Positions 1-11,416 of a DNA stretch of 64,000 bases are shown here, one piece after another. The number at the start of each line of letters is the position of its first letter. Position 1 is the stretch's first letter. Made by a program: the position numbers and the translations under genes. The stretch spans positions 46,177,701-46,241,700 of the forward strand of contig OZ034969.1 of assembly GCA_964030785.1 (NCBI GenBank), read 5' to 3'. The DNA is from Siderastrea siderea (taxonomy: Eukaryota; Cnidaria; Anthozoa; Scleractinia; Rhizangiidae). Under the pieces are notes generated by a model that saw only the letters and a program-made list of their open reading frames with translations, was not told where the DNA came from and did no database searches.

Positions 1-262
1 TTTCAAGCCACCGATTTGAGATGCAGAATTTCTGCATCATTCATTTGTTGTAGATAAGGTAGAGAATTAAGCGCAAAAAAAGGTTATGCAGAATTTCTGC
101 ATCCACAGTTTTCAAGCCACCGAATTGAGATGCAGAATTTCTGCATCATCCATTTGTTGTCGGTACAGTAGTGAATCACGTGAAAAATAAGGTTGTGCAG
201 AATTTCTGCATCCAACGTCTTTAAACCACCCGGCGAAGTTGCAGAATTTCTGCATCATTCAT
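1..262. repeat. 109-bp tandem repeat with palindromic core
   Basis: About 2.4 copies of a unit of 109 bp. Each unit holds two copies of the perfect palindrome TGCAGAATTTCTGCA, usually extended to GATGCAGAATTTCTGCATC. The palindromes start near 21, 86, 130, 196 and 240, so alternate copies are 109-110 bp apart. The array touches the window edge and may continue upstream. No coding content is seen. Confidence 0.85.
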
Positions 263-612
263 TTGCTTTAGAGTTACTTTTCTAGAGTTTATCTGCAGCT
301 GTTAGGCCTTTGGATGAGACTACCTTTGCTATGCTGCAATTTTACAGGTCATTGTTTGTCTCCATCCATTTCGCTCAGTTTTAACTGTAGATTTTTACTG
401 TAAAATTGTGTTCAGAATAAACGTGGTTAATTACAACAACAGTTAAAAAATGTGATTTCGTCGTGTTAACAGGGTATTACTCGAACTAATGGTTTGTTTG
501 CAGTCGAGTATCGTAAATTTCTGGCGGAAATCGCATTTTATTCCGTGCGAAATTGGGCTTTATGACGGAATTTTGGAGTTTGGAAAAACGCATTTTAGTT
601 TGACTGTGTTGA
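263..612. other. no gene seen
   Basis: AT-rich sequence between the tandem repeat and the Gypsy remnant. A 3' LTR matching the LTR at 2563-3110 would be expected here and I could not see one. Confidence 0.5.
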
Positions 613-2562
613 TCATGTAGGATCTAAGCGTTCCTGCTGCGCCTGTGACAGTACCAGTGGTTTCTGCACCTTTGATGTACACAGGGACACCAGGTTGAAG
701 CAGTTTCGAGGCTTAACAACCCGGTGTCGATCGCTGATTGGAGTTGGGCCTCTGTTTTTCTTTGCTCTCTGCCTCTCTTTCTCGCAGCTTTTCAATGTCC
801 GGCCAACATGGGTAAGATTGGTGTGGAAGGTTGGGATGTTGTCTCTCAGCTTCCTTCCCATAAGTAATTCTGATGGCGAATATCTGCAAGCAAATGGGTT
901 AGATCTATACGCTAACAGTCCCTTGGTCGGATCATTATCTTTTTTAGGAGTGAATTGGTAGGTTTCACCTTGCTCTTCAGCATTCTGTCAATTTCATCCT
1001 TGGTTTCAGCGTAGGGTGGCATTGGTACATTTTTTGAGACTGTGAGTGCGAAGGGTGCCACGTCATCTTTTAACTTGATGGTGTACTCTTCTTTCATGGT
1101 GTACTCTTCTTCTCTTCTTTCTTTCAGTGAATAGCTTTGGATAATAACGGATCATCTTTACTTTGTACTTGTCACTGGTTAATTCGTGGTCCCCGCTGAT
1201 AAGGTTTATACTTTCTGAAGCTGCTCTAGCAAGAAGTGGTTGTGTCAGGCCTTCTTGTGTTTCTTCATGAACCTAGGGTTGTTGGTAAGGGTCGCCGTAA
1301 ACTTCCCCTTACAGTTCAGCTTCTACTTGCAAGGGCCCAAAAGGACTTTATCTGTAGGTTGCAGCTTTGCCCGAACATCTAATTACAGGAAACTATGCGT
1401 ATGTCAAGCTTGAAGGTTACTGGTTTCTCGAATACAAGGAGTGTTGCTGTCCATGGAGACTTTGCAATGTCACTCTGGACTTCGTGTAGATCCACTCCTT
1501 CAGCTTCTACTTCTTGTTCAGCTTCTACTTCTGGTAGGTTTCCAGGTTTTGAACTTCTACAAGCCTGCGCCCAATGTCCTATTTTCGAGCATTTATTGCC
1601 TTGGAGCTGCGTGCTGGGCATGTCTTCCTCGAGTGAAAACTTCCAAGGCATCTAGGACACTTCGAATGAGGTTTTGGACTGAGGAGTTGCACTGTGAGAA
1701 CTTTTGTCTTTGGGTCTTTCTTGTTTCTTACTCCGAGGTTTTCCTTTCGCGATGCTTTCGACTTCTGCTGATTTGGATAGAAGCCCTCCAACAAGAATGC
1801 TTTGCTGTTGTTTCACCGTTTCACTTTGCCGCGCTAGATTCATACCCTTTTCAAGGGTCAACTTTGGGTCGAGTTGCAACGTTTCTGAGAGATAACGGCT
1901 TCGTAGTCCTTCGACAATGTGGTCCCGAATCAGATCATCTTTCAACGTCCCCAAATTGCAGTATCTTGCAAGGCCGTACAGGTCTGTGATAAAACTTTCC
2001 ACCGATTCACCCTCTCGCTGCTTCCTTGAGTTGAATTTCGCTCGTTTGGAGATAACTTTTTTTACGACGAAAAGGTTTTCGAATTTCTCTTTCTCCTCCT
2101 CGTAGTTCTTTTTTTTCTTCCGTGCTGAGTTCGAACGAGAAGCATATATCGTCTGCTTGCTCGCCGATCGTGTAAATCAATGTATTTACTTGGTTCTCGC
2201 CGCTTTGCTTGTCCAGTCCGGTTGCTTTACGAAATCTTTCAAATCTTTGTACCCATTTCGGCCAGTCCTCCGGCTTGAATGAAAATTTGTCCAGGGAGAT
2301 ACTTGAAAGTTTGCAACCGGTCGAGTACCTGCCTCGACTGTTGGCGATTGTTCCAAAGGCGGTTGTTGTTGTATTGCGTCCACTTCCACGCCAGGGGAAT
2401 CCTCGTGCTCAACGCCTAGCATGTTTTCGTAGCTTTCTCGTGGGGCTGTCTTTGCTCGTTTCAACGCGTGTATCTCTTCACGTAACCGATTTGAATTCGC
2501 TGCAATGACGTGGAGTTTTTGATGAAGGTTCTAGCTTTGAAATACCACCACTTCTGTCACCA
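613..2562 (-). pseudogene. degenerate Ty3/Gypsy retrotransposon, internal region
   Basis: Read on the minus strand from 2562 downward, pieces of a Gypsy polyprotein appear in the right order but in changing frames with stops. A primer-binding-site-like TGGTGACAGAAGTGG (2548-2562) comes first, then the Gag N-terminus (about 2464-2190). The Gag core follows (about 2110-1652, with FITDLYGLARYCN and DLIRDHIVEGLRSRYLSE). Two CCHC-type zinc knuckles come next (about 1640-1590 and 1640-1700, CxxC...H...C patterns), then a protease-to-RT stretch around 1350-1290. The segment just before RT follows (1097-912). After that the sequence jumps to a C-terminal integrase-associated segment (about 770-613, around PGVPVYIKG). 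Most of RT, RNase H and integrase is missing, so an internal deletion occurred. It cannot be functional. Family assignment is from recognition of these conserved segments. Confidence 0.8.
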
Positions 2563-3110
2563 TGCTGAGTTATTCAGTCCAGAGCATTTCCACTTTTGGA
2601 AATGTTTTGACCTGCGGACCAAAACAAACAATTACCCAATCAGAGCGCGACTTTGGAGTCACCTGATGCGAGGCCTGTTTTCATGAGATTTCATGTTCTC
2701 AGATTTGAATGGAACAATCCAGCAATATTTGCAGTCAACTTTACGTTTATTACTGCCTGCGATTGAATGCTTGCAGAAACATTGTCTAAACATCTTTTAG
2801 CCAGAAATAAGTTGCGATGAGCGCTTGTCAAGCGCTTGTATGAAGGTTATTTTTCTTCTGGACGCGCAGCCGGCTGCGGTTTGTAACAGATCGGGTTGTC
2901 TGTTTCAGATGAATAAAAGGAAACTATGCGAAGACCAATCTATTTACGTTTATTTCTTGCCTGGATAAGTTGCGTGCAAAAAGGGAACCATGGATTCTAT
3001 ATTTTTTAGCCAGGAATGAATTGCGAGTAGCGCTTGAATTTCGCTTCAGTGGTCGCGCAATAGTACAAATATTACGACACATTTGCCGCCATATGAAATG
3101 ATTTAACACA
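2563..3110 (-). repeat. 5' LTR of the Gypsy remnant
   Basis: On the minus strand this 548-bp block begins TGTGTTAAATCA (3110 downward) and ends in CA directly before the primer-binding-site-like sequence, as an LTR should. It contains a diverged internal duplication: about 2739-2829 and 2942-3035 both run from TTTACGTTTATT to AGCGCTTG. No second LTR is visible in the window. The boundaries are inferred from the TG...CA rule and the PBS. Confidence 0.65.
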
Positions 3111-3120
3111 GGTAAAAGAG

Positions 3121-3256
3121 AGTGTTATTTTCCACTGGCTGAGTGAAACGAAATAAGTGGAAAATGTTTTTCTCACACACCGCTGGGACCTGGGAAAGGG
3201 TCATGTGACCTTTCGCGGGCAGTTGTTTTTGTTGCGTCCGCCATTGCTGACCTTTT
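3121..3256 (+). repeat. split direct repeat A1
   Basis: Left terminal repeat of the tyrosine-recombinase element. It includes a 10-bp inverted repeat, ATTTTCCACT (3127-3136) and AGTGGAAAAT (3156-3165), followed by TTCTCACACACC (about 3170-3181). Confidence 0.9.
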
Positions 3257-3331
3257 TGTAATTTTTGTCGGATTTAATCTGGTTTTTATCCGAAGTCCAA
3301 GGTTTTTTCCCGATCTCCAATCTCCTATATC

Positions 3332-4162
3332 ATGGCTAAGGAAAGTAGACGTTCAAAGACTAGCTCTCGAGCGGTCCAGCGCTTGGCACCGTACAATAAA
3401 AGCCCAGCTGGACGATCTCACAGTCGATCGCAACACGGGAGTTCGGCCGAGTCATCGCGGGAGAAGGAGCGAACGCCGGCAGCGGCAGAGGATCCCCCTT
3501 CTTGGGCGAAGGAATTGCTCAATCAGCAGAAGGAGTACGGAAGAGAATTGAAAAGACTCAAAAGCGAACTCGAGTCTGCTAAACGTTCGAAGCATGAGAA
3601 GCAGGATGACAAGGAGCCAGAGTTCAAGTTCGAGGGTAACAAGAAGCAGTACCGTTTGAACAAGGATGTGCTAGGAAAGATCAGCACGGCAATAGACACT
3701 AGCGACGACGAAGAGCGTAAGAATTTGCTCCTAGAAGGTGAGGCTTTACTTGTGGAACGTAACAAACATATTTGTCTCGCGGACAAATATGGCTGGGATA
3801 CTGTAGAATGTTACACGGCAGAGCCACTTGCTAGCGACTCCGGAGATGAGAAACGCATAAAAAAGGCGATAAAGGAAAGTAAACTATTGAGAGAAGAGAA
3901 GCGTAAGTCGGTGGCCCAAACAAAGTGGAAGAACAAAAAGATTCCCCAGCGGGATGATCGGTCGAGGCGCGTGGTTCTCGAGAAATCCAGTGGCTATGTT
4001 TCGGCGGGAAAGTCCTTCAACAATACAGCACGTGATTCACAGCAAGTCTGTTTTCGTTGCTTCCGAAGTGGCCATTTCGCGCGCGAATGCCGAGCATCCG
4101 TTGTGGGTAAAACAACCGAGTGGTCCCGAAGTACGGCACAATCTTCAGGAAATCAACAATAG
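3332..4162 (+). CDS. gag-like protein of the tyrosine-recombinase retrotransposon
   Basis: 276 residues, the first ORF of the element, starting 76 nt after the A1 repeat. It is highly charged: a basic, serine-rich N-terminus (about 1-50), a lysine/glutamate-rich and probably coiled-coil middle (about 55-200), and near the C-terminus one CCHC zinc knuckle, C-F-R-C...H...C, at residues about 240-253. In retroelements this knuckle binds the RNA template and marks a nucleocapsid function. The product should package the element RNA in cytoplasmic particles. The ATG is the first in frame and the ORF is uninterrupted. The downstream RT frame is shifted +1 relative to this one and overlaps it, so RT is probably made by frameshifting, re-initiation or splicing; the sequence does not decide which. 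Confidence 0.8.
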   Translation: MAKESRRSKTSSRAVQRLAPYNKSPAGRSHSRSQHGSSAESSREKERTPAAAEDPPSWAKELLNQQKEYGRELKRLKSELESAKRSKHEKQDDKEPEFKFEGNKKQYRLNKDVLGKISTAIDTSDDEERKNLLLEGEALLVERNKHICLADKYGWDTVECYTAEPLASDSGDEKRIKKAIKESKLLREEKRKSVAQTKWKNKKIPQRDDRSRRVVLEKSSGYVSAGKSFNNTARDSQQVCFRCFRSGHFARECRASVVGKTTEWSRSTAQSSGNQQ

Positions 4163-6175
4163 GGAACTTGTTGCTACCGATTGCGAAGAAGATAGTTATT
4201 GTTCTGGTGAGCTTGATTGTGTTGAGTTTAATCTTGTTGAAGTTGAATTAGCCTGTGCCATCCCTGTAAAAGGAAGGCTGAGAGAGAGACTTGATTTTTG
4301 GAAGAGTATTGGGGCCAGCAGGTGGGTGCTTGATGTGCTAAGTGATGGCTATAGTTTACCTTTTATTTCTCTGCCACAGAGGGCATTCTTTCAGAATCAT
4401 CATAGTGTTGCTGAGAATGAAGATTTGTAAGTCATGAAGTGTCCAAGTTACTTGTTTCTGGCGCTATAGCTGAAGTCTCTAGAGACGATTTGTCCGTCTG
4501 CAATCCCTTGGGTGTTGTTAGGAACTCTGCAGGCAAGCCTCGCTTGATTCTTGATTTACGTTATGTTAACCAGCACTTACGGTCTTGTAAATTTAAATAT
4601 GAGGATATACGAACTGCTGCAGACTTGTTTTCTAGGGGCGATTGGTTTTTCAAGTTTGATTATAAGAGTGGCTACCATCACATAGAAATTTTTCCGCTGC
4701 ATTGTCGTTTCCTTGGATTCTCTTTCTTCTGTGAAGGTCGCCTTAGATTTTTTCAGTTCTTGGTCCTCCCGTTTGGTTTGTCCACGGGCCCTTATCTTTT
4801 TACTAAGATTCAAAGAGCACTCGTCAAGCACTGGAGAGGAAAAGGCTTCCGTATATTTACCTACTTGGATGATGGGGCGGGTGCACATCAGGTCCAGGAA
4901 GTGGCTGTGAAGTTGTCTGCATTGGTACGTGAGGACATTGCTTTAAGTGGGTTTGTTGCTAATCAGGAGAAAAGCCAGTGGGTTCCAGTACAGTCGGGAG
5001 AGCTCTTGGGATTTGTTATGGATTTGCAGTACGGAATTTTTCATGTGCCGGAAAGGAGAGTGCAAGACCTTAAACAGTTGATAAACATGATCGTAGAAAA
5101 GCGCTTTACAGTTTCAGCAAGATGCCTTTCACGCCTAACAGGGTCTCTGGTATCTATGGGACTTGCCCTTGGCCCAGTTGTGCGTCTCTGGACACGTAGT
5201 ATCTACAGTGATATATGCCGTGCCAATTGCTGGGATAAGCCTTTCTGTATTTCGCAAGAGAGCCAATCGGAGGTGCTGTTCTGGAAGGACAATTTTAATT
5301 GTAGTGGGTACCCTATCTGGTCTCCCAGTCCAAAGGTAGAAGTTCTTTGTTATTCTGATGCAAGTGGACAGGGCTGGGGAGGATATGCTGTACAGTTTTC
5401 CGATAAAGTAGCCAGGGGTGGCTGGTCTCGTGCGGATAGCATGAAGAGCTCATCATTCCGGGAGGTGAAGGCTATCAGGCTTGTCCTGGAATCTTATTCC
5501 GAAGAACTCAGGGGGAAGGATGTTCTTCATCGAACGGATAATAAGAATGCTGAAATTGTTCTGTCAGTTGGTAGCCGCAAAAAAGAGTTACATCAGGAGG
5601 CGGTGGCAGTTTACAAACTGTGTCGACAGTTGAACATTCGTTTGTCTGTTGAATGGGTGAGCCGGGACAACAATGTGGAGGCAGATATCTTGTCAAGGTT
5701 TGATGACCCCAACGATTACATGCTGGATCCTTCCTGCTTCCATTATATCGATGAAGTTTGGGGCCCTCACACGGTTGACCGTTTTGCAAGTGTGCAGACA
5801 AAGCAGCTGGAGAGGTACTGCAGTAGATATCGCAATCCAGGGTGTGAGGCGGTCGATGCATTTACTGTCACCTGGTCAGATGAAAACAATTGGCTTTTTC
5901 CTCCCCCTTATCTCATACCACGTGTACTGAGGCACATGTCAGCTGGTGGTGAGGATGGCACTCTACTCGTTCCCCAATGGCCTTCAGCTGTTTGGTGGCC
6001 ACTCCTGGTTGAAATGACTGGGTCTTGGAGAGCCTTTGTCACTGACTCAATTGTGATTCAACCGTACGAAGGGATTTTTCTATCCGGAGCAGAGGCCAGC
6101 AGTATTTTCACAGCAGGAAACCCGTCTTTTCATATCATTGCTCTCCGCCTTTGCTTTAGTGACCAACGCGGTTGA
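3954..6175 (+). pseudogene. reverse transcriptase-RNase H (pol), frame broken near 4430
   Basis: The pol region of the element lies in two pieces. 3954-4430 overlaps gag in another frame, and its end carries the N-terminal RT segment typical of DIRS-order elements (around LRERLDFWKSIGASRWVL). 4439-6175 (578 residues) carries the rest. RT motifs there include motif A around FKFDYKSGYHH (residues about 72-82), motif B around LPFGLSTGP, and the catalytic YLDD at residues 142-145. RNase H follows with its acidic residues in SDASGQGW, FREVKAI, RTDNKN and NVEADILSR. The C-terminal part (DRFASVQT ... NNWLFPPPYLIPRVLRH) is the conserved segment after RNase H in this order. One reading-frame change near 4430 separates the pieces, so this copy is probably not autonomous unless the change is a sequencing error. 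Confidence 0.85.
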
Positions 6176-6550
6176 CAGCGGATACCTTGCGCTGTTTTGG
6201 CATTGTCTTGTAGTCAGATATAGGTACTGAGGGATTGCTATGTCCCTTGAAGAGCAGGTGGCCTGTCTAACATGTAGCTGTTATCGTATAATTTTTTGTC
6301 ACTACCGTTTGGGTGGATTCAGTGCATTTCTGCTGTCATGGCAGTTTAGCCTCTAGCTGTGTTGGCCAGAGGGGCTAATCGTGCTATTAAATAGCTGTCT
6401 ATTATGATGTTATCCTCATGTTGCCGTTTGGGCTAGTCAGTGCAGTTGTTTTGCTGTCATGGCAATTTTGACCCCAGCCGTGTTGGCCAAAGGGGGTTAT
6501 TGTTCCCACCAAGACCACTTGTGGCCGTGTTGGCTATGTGGTGATAAAGA
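6176..6550 (+). repeat. spacer between pol and recombinase with ~119-bp tandem duplication
   Basis: Non-coding stretch inside the retrotransposon. Two diverged copies start at CCGTTTGGG (about 6305 and 6424) and both include CTGTCATGGCA and TGTGTTGGCCA-like text. Function unknown; it could carry the signal for expressing the recombinase ORF. Confidence 0.55.
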
Positions 6551-7687
6551 ATGTGGAATGTGTGCATGCTCACCGTTTGTTGTAACTGTTGTTCTCTGTT
6601 GGCATTGTTTTTTGATGATGGAATTTGCTTTAGTGATGTGTTAAAAGTGGTTGCTCACTGTCGGCATAATTTAATTGCAGTGCCTGACTCTGTCCAGAAG
6701 GAGGTGAACTTCTCTGTTTGGTTGGATGATGAGCTCTTGAACCATCCACAGCTGCAGCCACTGGCAAGATCTCTACCTAGTATTTTAGTTCAGGATAGAG
6801 CACCAAAGACTGTCAGTTCATATGTTCGGGCATATCAAGCATGGAAGAAATGGGCCATCCAGTGTGGTGCCACAGCTTTACCTGCTAATCCTGTAATTTT
6901 TGCCCTGTATTTGGTGCATCTTACCCAGCAAGGGAGCTCAGTTTCGTCGCTAAACTCCGCGGTATATGGTTCTAACTGGGTTCACAAGAAGACCGGTTGC
7001 CAAGAGCTGAGTGATCACCCCATCGTCCGGCAAGTGGCAGAAGCTGGTCGACGAATTCTGGCAAAACCTCCAAATCGCAAGAAGGCCTTAGAAGTGAATG
7101 AGGTCATGGGGGTCATCCGCCGGCTTGAACAAGGCCACCTGGGGGATATTCAAGTTGCGGCCATGTTTGCATTGGGATTCTTTGGCTTCCTTCGTTGGGA
7201 CGGTCTGAGCAATTTGACTGTTGATAACCTTCAGTTTGCAGATACCCATCTGGCAATTTTTCTTGCGCAGAGGAAGAATGACCAGTTCCGGGAGGGGTCT
7301 TGGGTCTTTATAGCACGCAGCGATTCTTCACCATGCCCTGTTGCAGTGGTAGAGAAGTTCTTGAAAGTGGGCAGCCACGATAGGAAGTCACAACTCTTTC
7401 GTCGGATTCTGCATACCAAAAAGAGGATGGAGCTCAGAAAGGAGCCCATGTCTTACAGTCGGGCGAATGAGCTAATAAAGCAGGAGATGTTGAAGGAAGG
7501 GCTTGAGCCAAGTTTGTATGGAATCCACAGTCTAAGAGCAGGAGGAGCATCGGCAGCGGCAGCCCTGGGAATACCTGATAGACTCTTTCAAAGGCAAGGG
7601 GGATGGCGAAGTGAGAAGTCTAGAAATAATTACATTCAGGAGTCTCTCGAGTCACTGCTAACTGTTACTAGGACAATCCAAGGATAG
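6551..7687 (+). CDS. tyrosine recombinase of the retrotransposon
   Basis: 378 residues. This is the integrase-like enzyme that DIRS-order elements use in place of a DDE integrase. It recombines the circular DNA intermediate with the target through a tyrosine-linked intermediate. An N-terminal core-binding region (about 50-150, around SYVRAYQAWKKWA) is followed by the catalytic domain. The catalytic residues are visible: R215 in GFLRWDGLSN, H326-S-L-R329 in GIHSLRAGG, W352 in QGGWRS and the nucleophile Y361 in NNYIQ, giving the R...HxxR...W...Y set. The ORF is open throughout. The first ~45 residues are cysteine-rich and atypical, so the true start may lie further in or come from a spliced exon. 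It lies downstream of pol and upstream of the B1-A2-B2 repeats. Confidence 0.9.
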   Translation: MWNVCMLTVCCNCCSLLALFFDDGICFSDVLKVVAHCRHNLIAVPDSVQKEVNFSVWLDDELLNHPQLQPLARSLPSILVQDRAPKTVSSYVRAYQAWKKWAIQCGATALPANPVIFALYLVHLTQQGSSVSSLNSAVYGSNWVHKKTGCQELSDHPIVRQVAEAGRRILAKPPNRKKALEVNEVMGVIRRLEQGHLGDIQVAAMFALGFFGFLRWDGLSNLTVDNLQFADTHLAIFLAQRKNDQFREGSWVFIARSDSSPCPVAVVEKFLKVGSHDRKSQLFRRILHTKKRMELRKEPMSYSRANELIKQEMLKEGLEPSLYGIHSLRAGGASAAAALGIPDRLFQRQGGWRSEKSRNNYIQESLESLLTVTRTIQG

Positions 7688-8072
7688 GAACTAAACAAAC
7701 TCTTAGGCTGTCATTGCAACGCTATGCAATTGTGTTTGAGATTTTCATATCTTTATTTGGTATAATGCTAAGATGAACATCCGGACTGGAACTGATCAGA
7801 CTCTTAGGCTGTCATTGTTAAGTTTATGCTATCTGTTTAGATATGCTCCTTCCTGTGATCTAGTGTTTTATATGAGTATCGGGCAGAATCTGTAAACTCG
7901 CAAGTAACGTGCAGAGATAATCGTTTTTTCCCTTTCTGCCGAGATGATACTGTCCAATTTTTAAGAAAAAGTCAGATACATTAGGTTACTTCATTTTTAC
8001 CAATGTGACTGTTATTGTTGGTTTTTGAAATTTGTAGTTTTTTATTTTTTCAGCTCTATACTTTTTGCCGTT
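7688..8072 (+). repeat. element 3' untranslated spacer with ~103-bp duplication
   Basis: Non-coding. GGAACT...ACTCTTAGGCTGTCATTG occurs at about 7687 and again at about 7789, a short diverged tandem duplication. No ORF is supported. Confidence 0.5.
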
Positions 8073-8115
8073 GTGGCGGTCGGCCTGGCATGGCTACCAG
8101 TGGTGTGTGAGAAGT
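8073..8115 (+). repeat. split direct repeat B1
   Basis: 43 bp from GTGGCGGTCGGCC to GTGTGAGAAGT, identical to B2 at 8375-8417. It abuts A2, sharing the bases AGT, and that is the junction expected from a circular intermediate. Confidence 0.9.
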
Positions 8116-8248
8116 GTTATTTTCCACTGGCTGAGTGAAACGAAATAAGTGGAAAATGTTTTTCTCACACACCGCTGGGACCTGGGAAAGGGTCATGTGA
8201 CCTTTGGCGGGCAGTTGTTTTTGTTGCGTCTGCCATTGCTGACCTTTT
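8113..8248 (+). repeat. split direct repeat A2
   Basis: Second copy of A1, with 2 differences in 136 bp. Its inner inverted repeat is at 8119-8128 and 8148-8157, with TTCTCACACACC at 8162-8173. Confidence 0.9.
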
Positions 8249-8374
8249 CCCACCCACCCGCCCTAAGATTTTTAGTTGGCGCGATATTTTTTGTGAGCTT
8301 TTGCCATTGTGTAATTTTTCCTTGTGATGCAGGATGTACATGTATGGTTTTGTTGAGTTTGTAATAAAGGTCAG

Positions 8375-8417
8375 GTGGCGGTCGGCCTGGCATGGCTACC
8401 AGTGGTGTGTGAGAAGT
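8375..8417 (+). repeat. split direct repeat B2, right end of the element
   Basis: Identical to B1. The element ends at GAGAAGT; the left end begins AGTGTT, so AGT is common to both ends and is the likely crossover sequence. A candidate AATAAA lies just upstream (about 8363). Confidence 0.85.
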
Positions 8418-9914
8418 AAGCTTATATCTTTTTATTAACTTATGAACAGCTTTACAGATCCATATTTCGCAGCTAACTTTTCTGTCTTAAACAGTGTCAT
8501 CGATCTCCCCTCAACTGATGCTAGATAGAAGCACAAAATAAAGCATAACACCTTCTTTGCATAACACTGAAGGTCATATCAAGGTCATGTCTTTTTCTGG
8601 ATTCCTGCGGCTTTGGTGTGATTGTTCCGATTGTGTCTGCTGAGCGACTCAAAGTAGTTTTAATGCCGTTCTTGGCATATTAGGTAAGTTACGTTTAGCT
8701 CAATTAGGACCTTGATAGGTTTTTCAGCCTGTCGTGAACGAATTTCCGACAATAAAGGATAAAAGTATTATCTGCACCGCCAGATTATTGCTTGAAACGC
8801 CGGGCCCAGCTTGTCGTGATACTGTTGCAAGATGGTGTGTTTCGCATCACGGAGTCAAGAAATTGAAGTTTTAGCTTCTTTACAGCTATGCAACCTGCCA
8901 GACAAAGGGCTGAACGCCGCTTTAGTCAAACATGTGTTAGTATTAAAGCCTCTCTAGAAGATTCACATGTTTCCTTCTGTCGTTAGCACGTCTATTAGCA
9001 AATCTAGACTGGTTGGATTTCGGCCGAGTCTTTTCCGATATCGACGTTCCATATAGCCTTGGACTCTGACACAAACAAAGAAACCTCACATGTTCTCATA
9101 TCAATATATACCAGTCCTGCAACGATCTCTGATATGCATCCTGAAACGAAGGAAAAGACTCGGCGCCCGAATAGACTAGTTCAGAGCAATGGCATTTGGT
9201 CGCACAAATTGATTCACAAAACAAAGCGTGGCCGGCCCACCAAAAGCGCTGCCCATCGCCAGGTTTCGTGCTAAACAACTAGAATACCTATGGAATGTCT
9301 CTGAATTTTTTCAAAGCCTAAAAAAATTTTCACGAGAGATATAGTAAATTGAAGATGAAAAAGCGCTCGAGAAAACAAGCAAAACTCACGTGTGTATCGA
9401 ATGTAAAACCTCACCTAAGCACACATCTCGCCTCCATTTCCCACACTATCTTGCACAACACTTCTTCAATGCTGCCTTTGTCGTTGTGTTACTAATAGAC
9501 GGGCAAAGCAGGCTGGGAAGGCTCGAAAAAATGCAAATTAAAACTTTCAGTTGAATCTACTCGGTGATATTTCAAAGCCGCCATGTTGTGACGTCACGCT
9601 GTTGTTTCGCACATTTCCAAAAGTGGAAATGCTCTGGACTGTTATTGAGACTAACAGGTCACCGGCCATGTTTTATTCTCTGACTAGGATGCCTGTGCGC
9701 ATGCCTAAGGAATTCGCTCGAGCGCGACAAATGAATGCTAGTTCTAAATTCTGATAGCACAACAATAGTTGCTCTAGTATATATGTTGCTTTACTTACCA
9801 AACGCAGCAAGTGTCGGATTACGGAACCCAGCTCATTTGAAGAAGAACATGTAGAATAGTAATAAAGAAATGCTTAGTTGTTAGAAAGAAAAGAACGGTA
9901 CTGCATTCATTTTC
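8418..9914. other. no gene seen
   Basis: Unique-looking AT-rich sequence. Short ORFs here lack recognisable domains. 9611-9641 is an exact 31-bp inverted copy of 2575-2605 in the Gypsy LTR and includes the hairpin-like CATTTCCA...TGGAAATG. Confidence 0.5.
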
Positions 9915-10345
9915 ACATATTTGCTTTGGCAAAACAAAGGGAATAAAATAAAAATACAGCAGAATGGAAATGTATCCCTAAGTGGTGCGGATTGGGATCT
10001 GATTATTCAGTGTTGAATAACAGTACATGTATTCCACTACATTCTGCTTCGTGCAAGTGGAAGTAACGGTAACACTTACCTCAAGCGCTTTGACATTTTG
10101 GAGAACGACAGTCTTCAATTGGACATATTTGCTTTGAAACAAAAGAGTAAAATGAAATATAAAAACAGTAGAAGTAGAGGTAGAAGGGAACTGATCCATT
10201 TGCACCCCTTAGTTGCAAAATCTGGATATTATTAAAAATTTAGGGTAAATGTGTTCCACCATATTGTGCTCCGTGGAGAAGAAAGTAAGGGTAACACTTA
10301 TCTGGAGAGCTTCAAAAGATATTAACATTTGGAAGTCAGAGGGGC
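9915..10345. repeat. diverged tandem duplication, ~208-222 bp period
   Basis: ACATATTTGCTTTG followed by an A-rich stretch occurs at 9915 and 10123. AAGTAA-GGTAACACTTA occurs at 10061 and 10283. The minus-strand short ORFs over the two halves are recognisably alike, because they are copies of each other and not because they look coding. Confidence 0.6.
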
Positions 10346-11416
10346 CTAGATTTCTGGCAAAAAACAACGTCGCACGCAATAATTTTAACATTCTTTGCCT
10401 ATAAACTTCTCATTCATATTTAGTATATTTTCATAAGTTGTTTGGCCGAAACGTCTTCTAGACAAGTTTCCTGATTTTGTGTTCGTCCGTTCGTAAAGGA
10501 TTTGCCAGCAAACTAGAAATAAACTTTGATATGCAGTACAGATGGTGGGTCATTATTGGCCAAACGTTTGTAGCTGCTTTCTAATATCTTATTTTTCACA
10601 CATATACCGTACGAGTTTATAAAAGATGCTCATTAATGACGTTTTTTTTATAGTCACTGACATAAAACTCAAAATTTTTATATTATTGAAAACACTTTAG
10701 TAATTTTAATACAATTTGCACTCCTTAATAAGCGTGCGATTGAAACGTATGAAGCGCGGGGAAAATAAAACCTGTTTCCAAAACACCTGCTGCTTTGCGA
10801 GCCCTTGACTGCCCTAAGAAAACAATTCAAGAATTTAGGTCGCTGGAATTACAACTCGTTCCTGCAAAAAAGGTCCAAGTACCACCGTTTAAGTTCTACG
10901 TCGAGTAGCATAAAAATACGTTGAGAAGTGGATGCAGCGTTTTGTTCAAATTAGGTCAAATTTACATTGTAAGAGCATCAACTGAAGGTAGGTCTAAGAA
11001 AAAGCGGATTAATAAGCAAGCAAACAAATGACAGCTCTAGTAACATAGGTTGGTTTTCACTGCCGACTAATGCATAATCAAGCATAACCACGAGTGCAAG
11101 TATCGCATTTCATGTAGCTAGTGAGGACTGGCCTAAACATGCATAAGCTAAGACAAACGCACTGTGTCACGAATCACGAATCTTCCGAGGGTACATAACA
11201 AATTCAACCTTTGGGAATGACCCTTCCACCAGAAGGTAGACACGAAAACAGGTAACACAATTCTATAAAATGCATAGCATTTTTGATATTGACAATATGA
11301 GAGCTGAAGGAGAATTCAATTCTGCAGGAGATTAAATTCTAGTGGCTCACAAATTAACTTCACCTTGTAAGGGCCGTCTTTCATAAACGACAGGTTTTCT
11401 TGTTAATTCAAACAAA
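10346..11416. other. no gene seen
   Basis: AT-rich sequence with no supported ORF, RNA gene or repeat structure. Confidence 0.4.

Larger units (their letters stand above)
3121..8417 (+). mobile_element. tyrosine-recombinase retrotransposon (DIRS order, Ngaro/PAT-like), near-complete
   Basis: A 5.3-kb element with the layout A1 - gag - RT/RNase H - tyrosine recombinase - B1 - A2 - B2. A1 (3121-3256) equals A2 (8113-8248) at 134 of 136 positions. B1 (8073-8115) equals B2 (8375-8417) over 43 bp. Such split direct repeats are the hallmark of Ngaro/PAT-type elements; DIRS1-type elements carry inverted repeats instead. I see no integrase, no methyltransferase and no obvious hydrolase ORF. No target-site duplication is seen, as expected for recombinase-mediated insertion. 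The near identity of the repeat copies implies a young insertion, but the pol frame is broken near 4430. The element lies 10 bp beyond the inferred Gypsy LTR end. Assignment to Ngaro versus PAT would need a recombinase or RT tree. Confidence 0.9.
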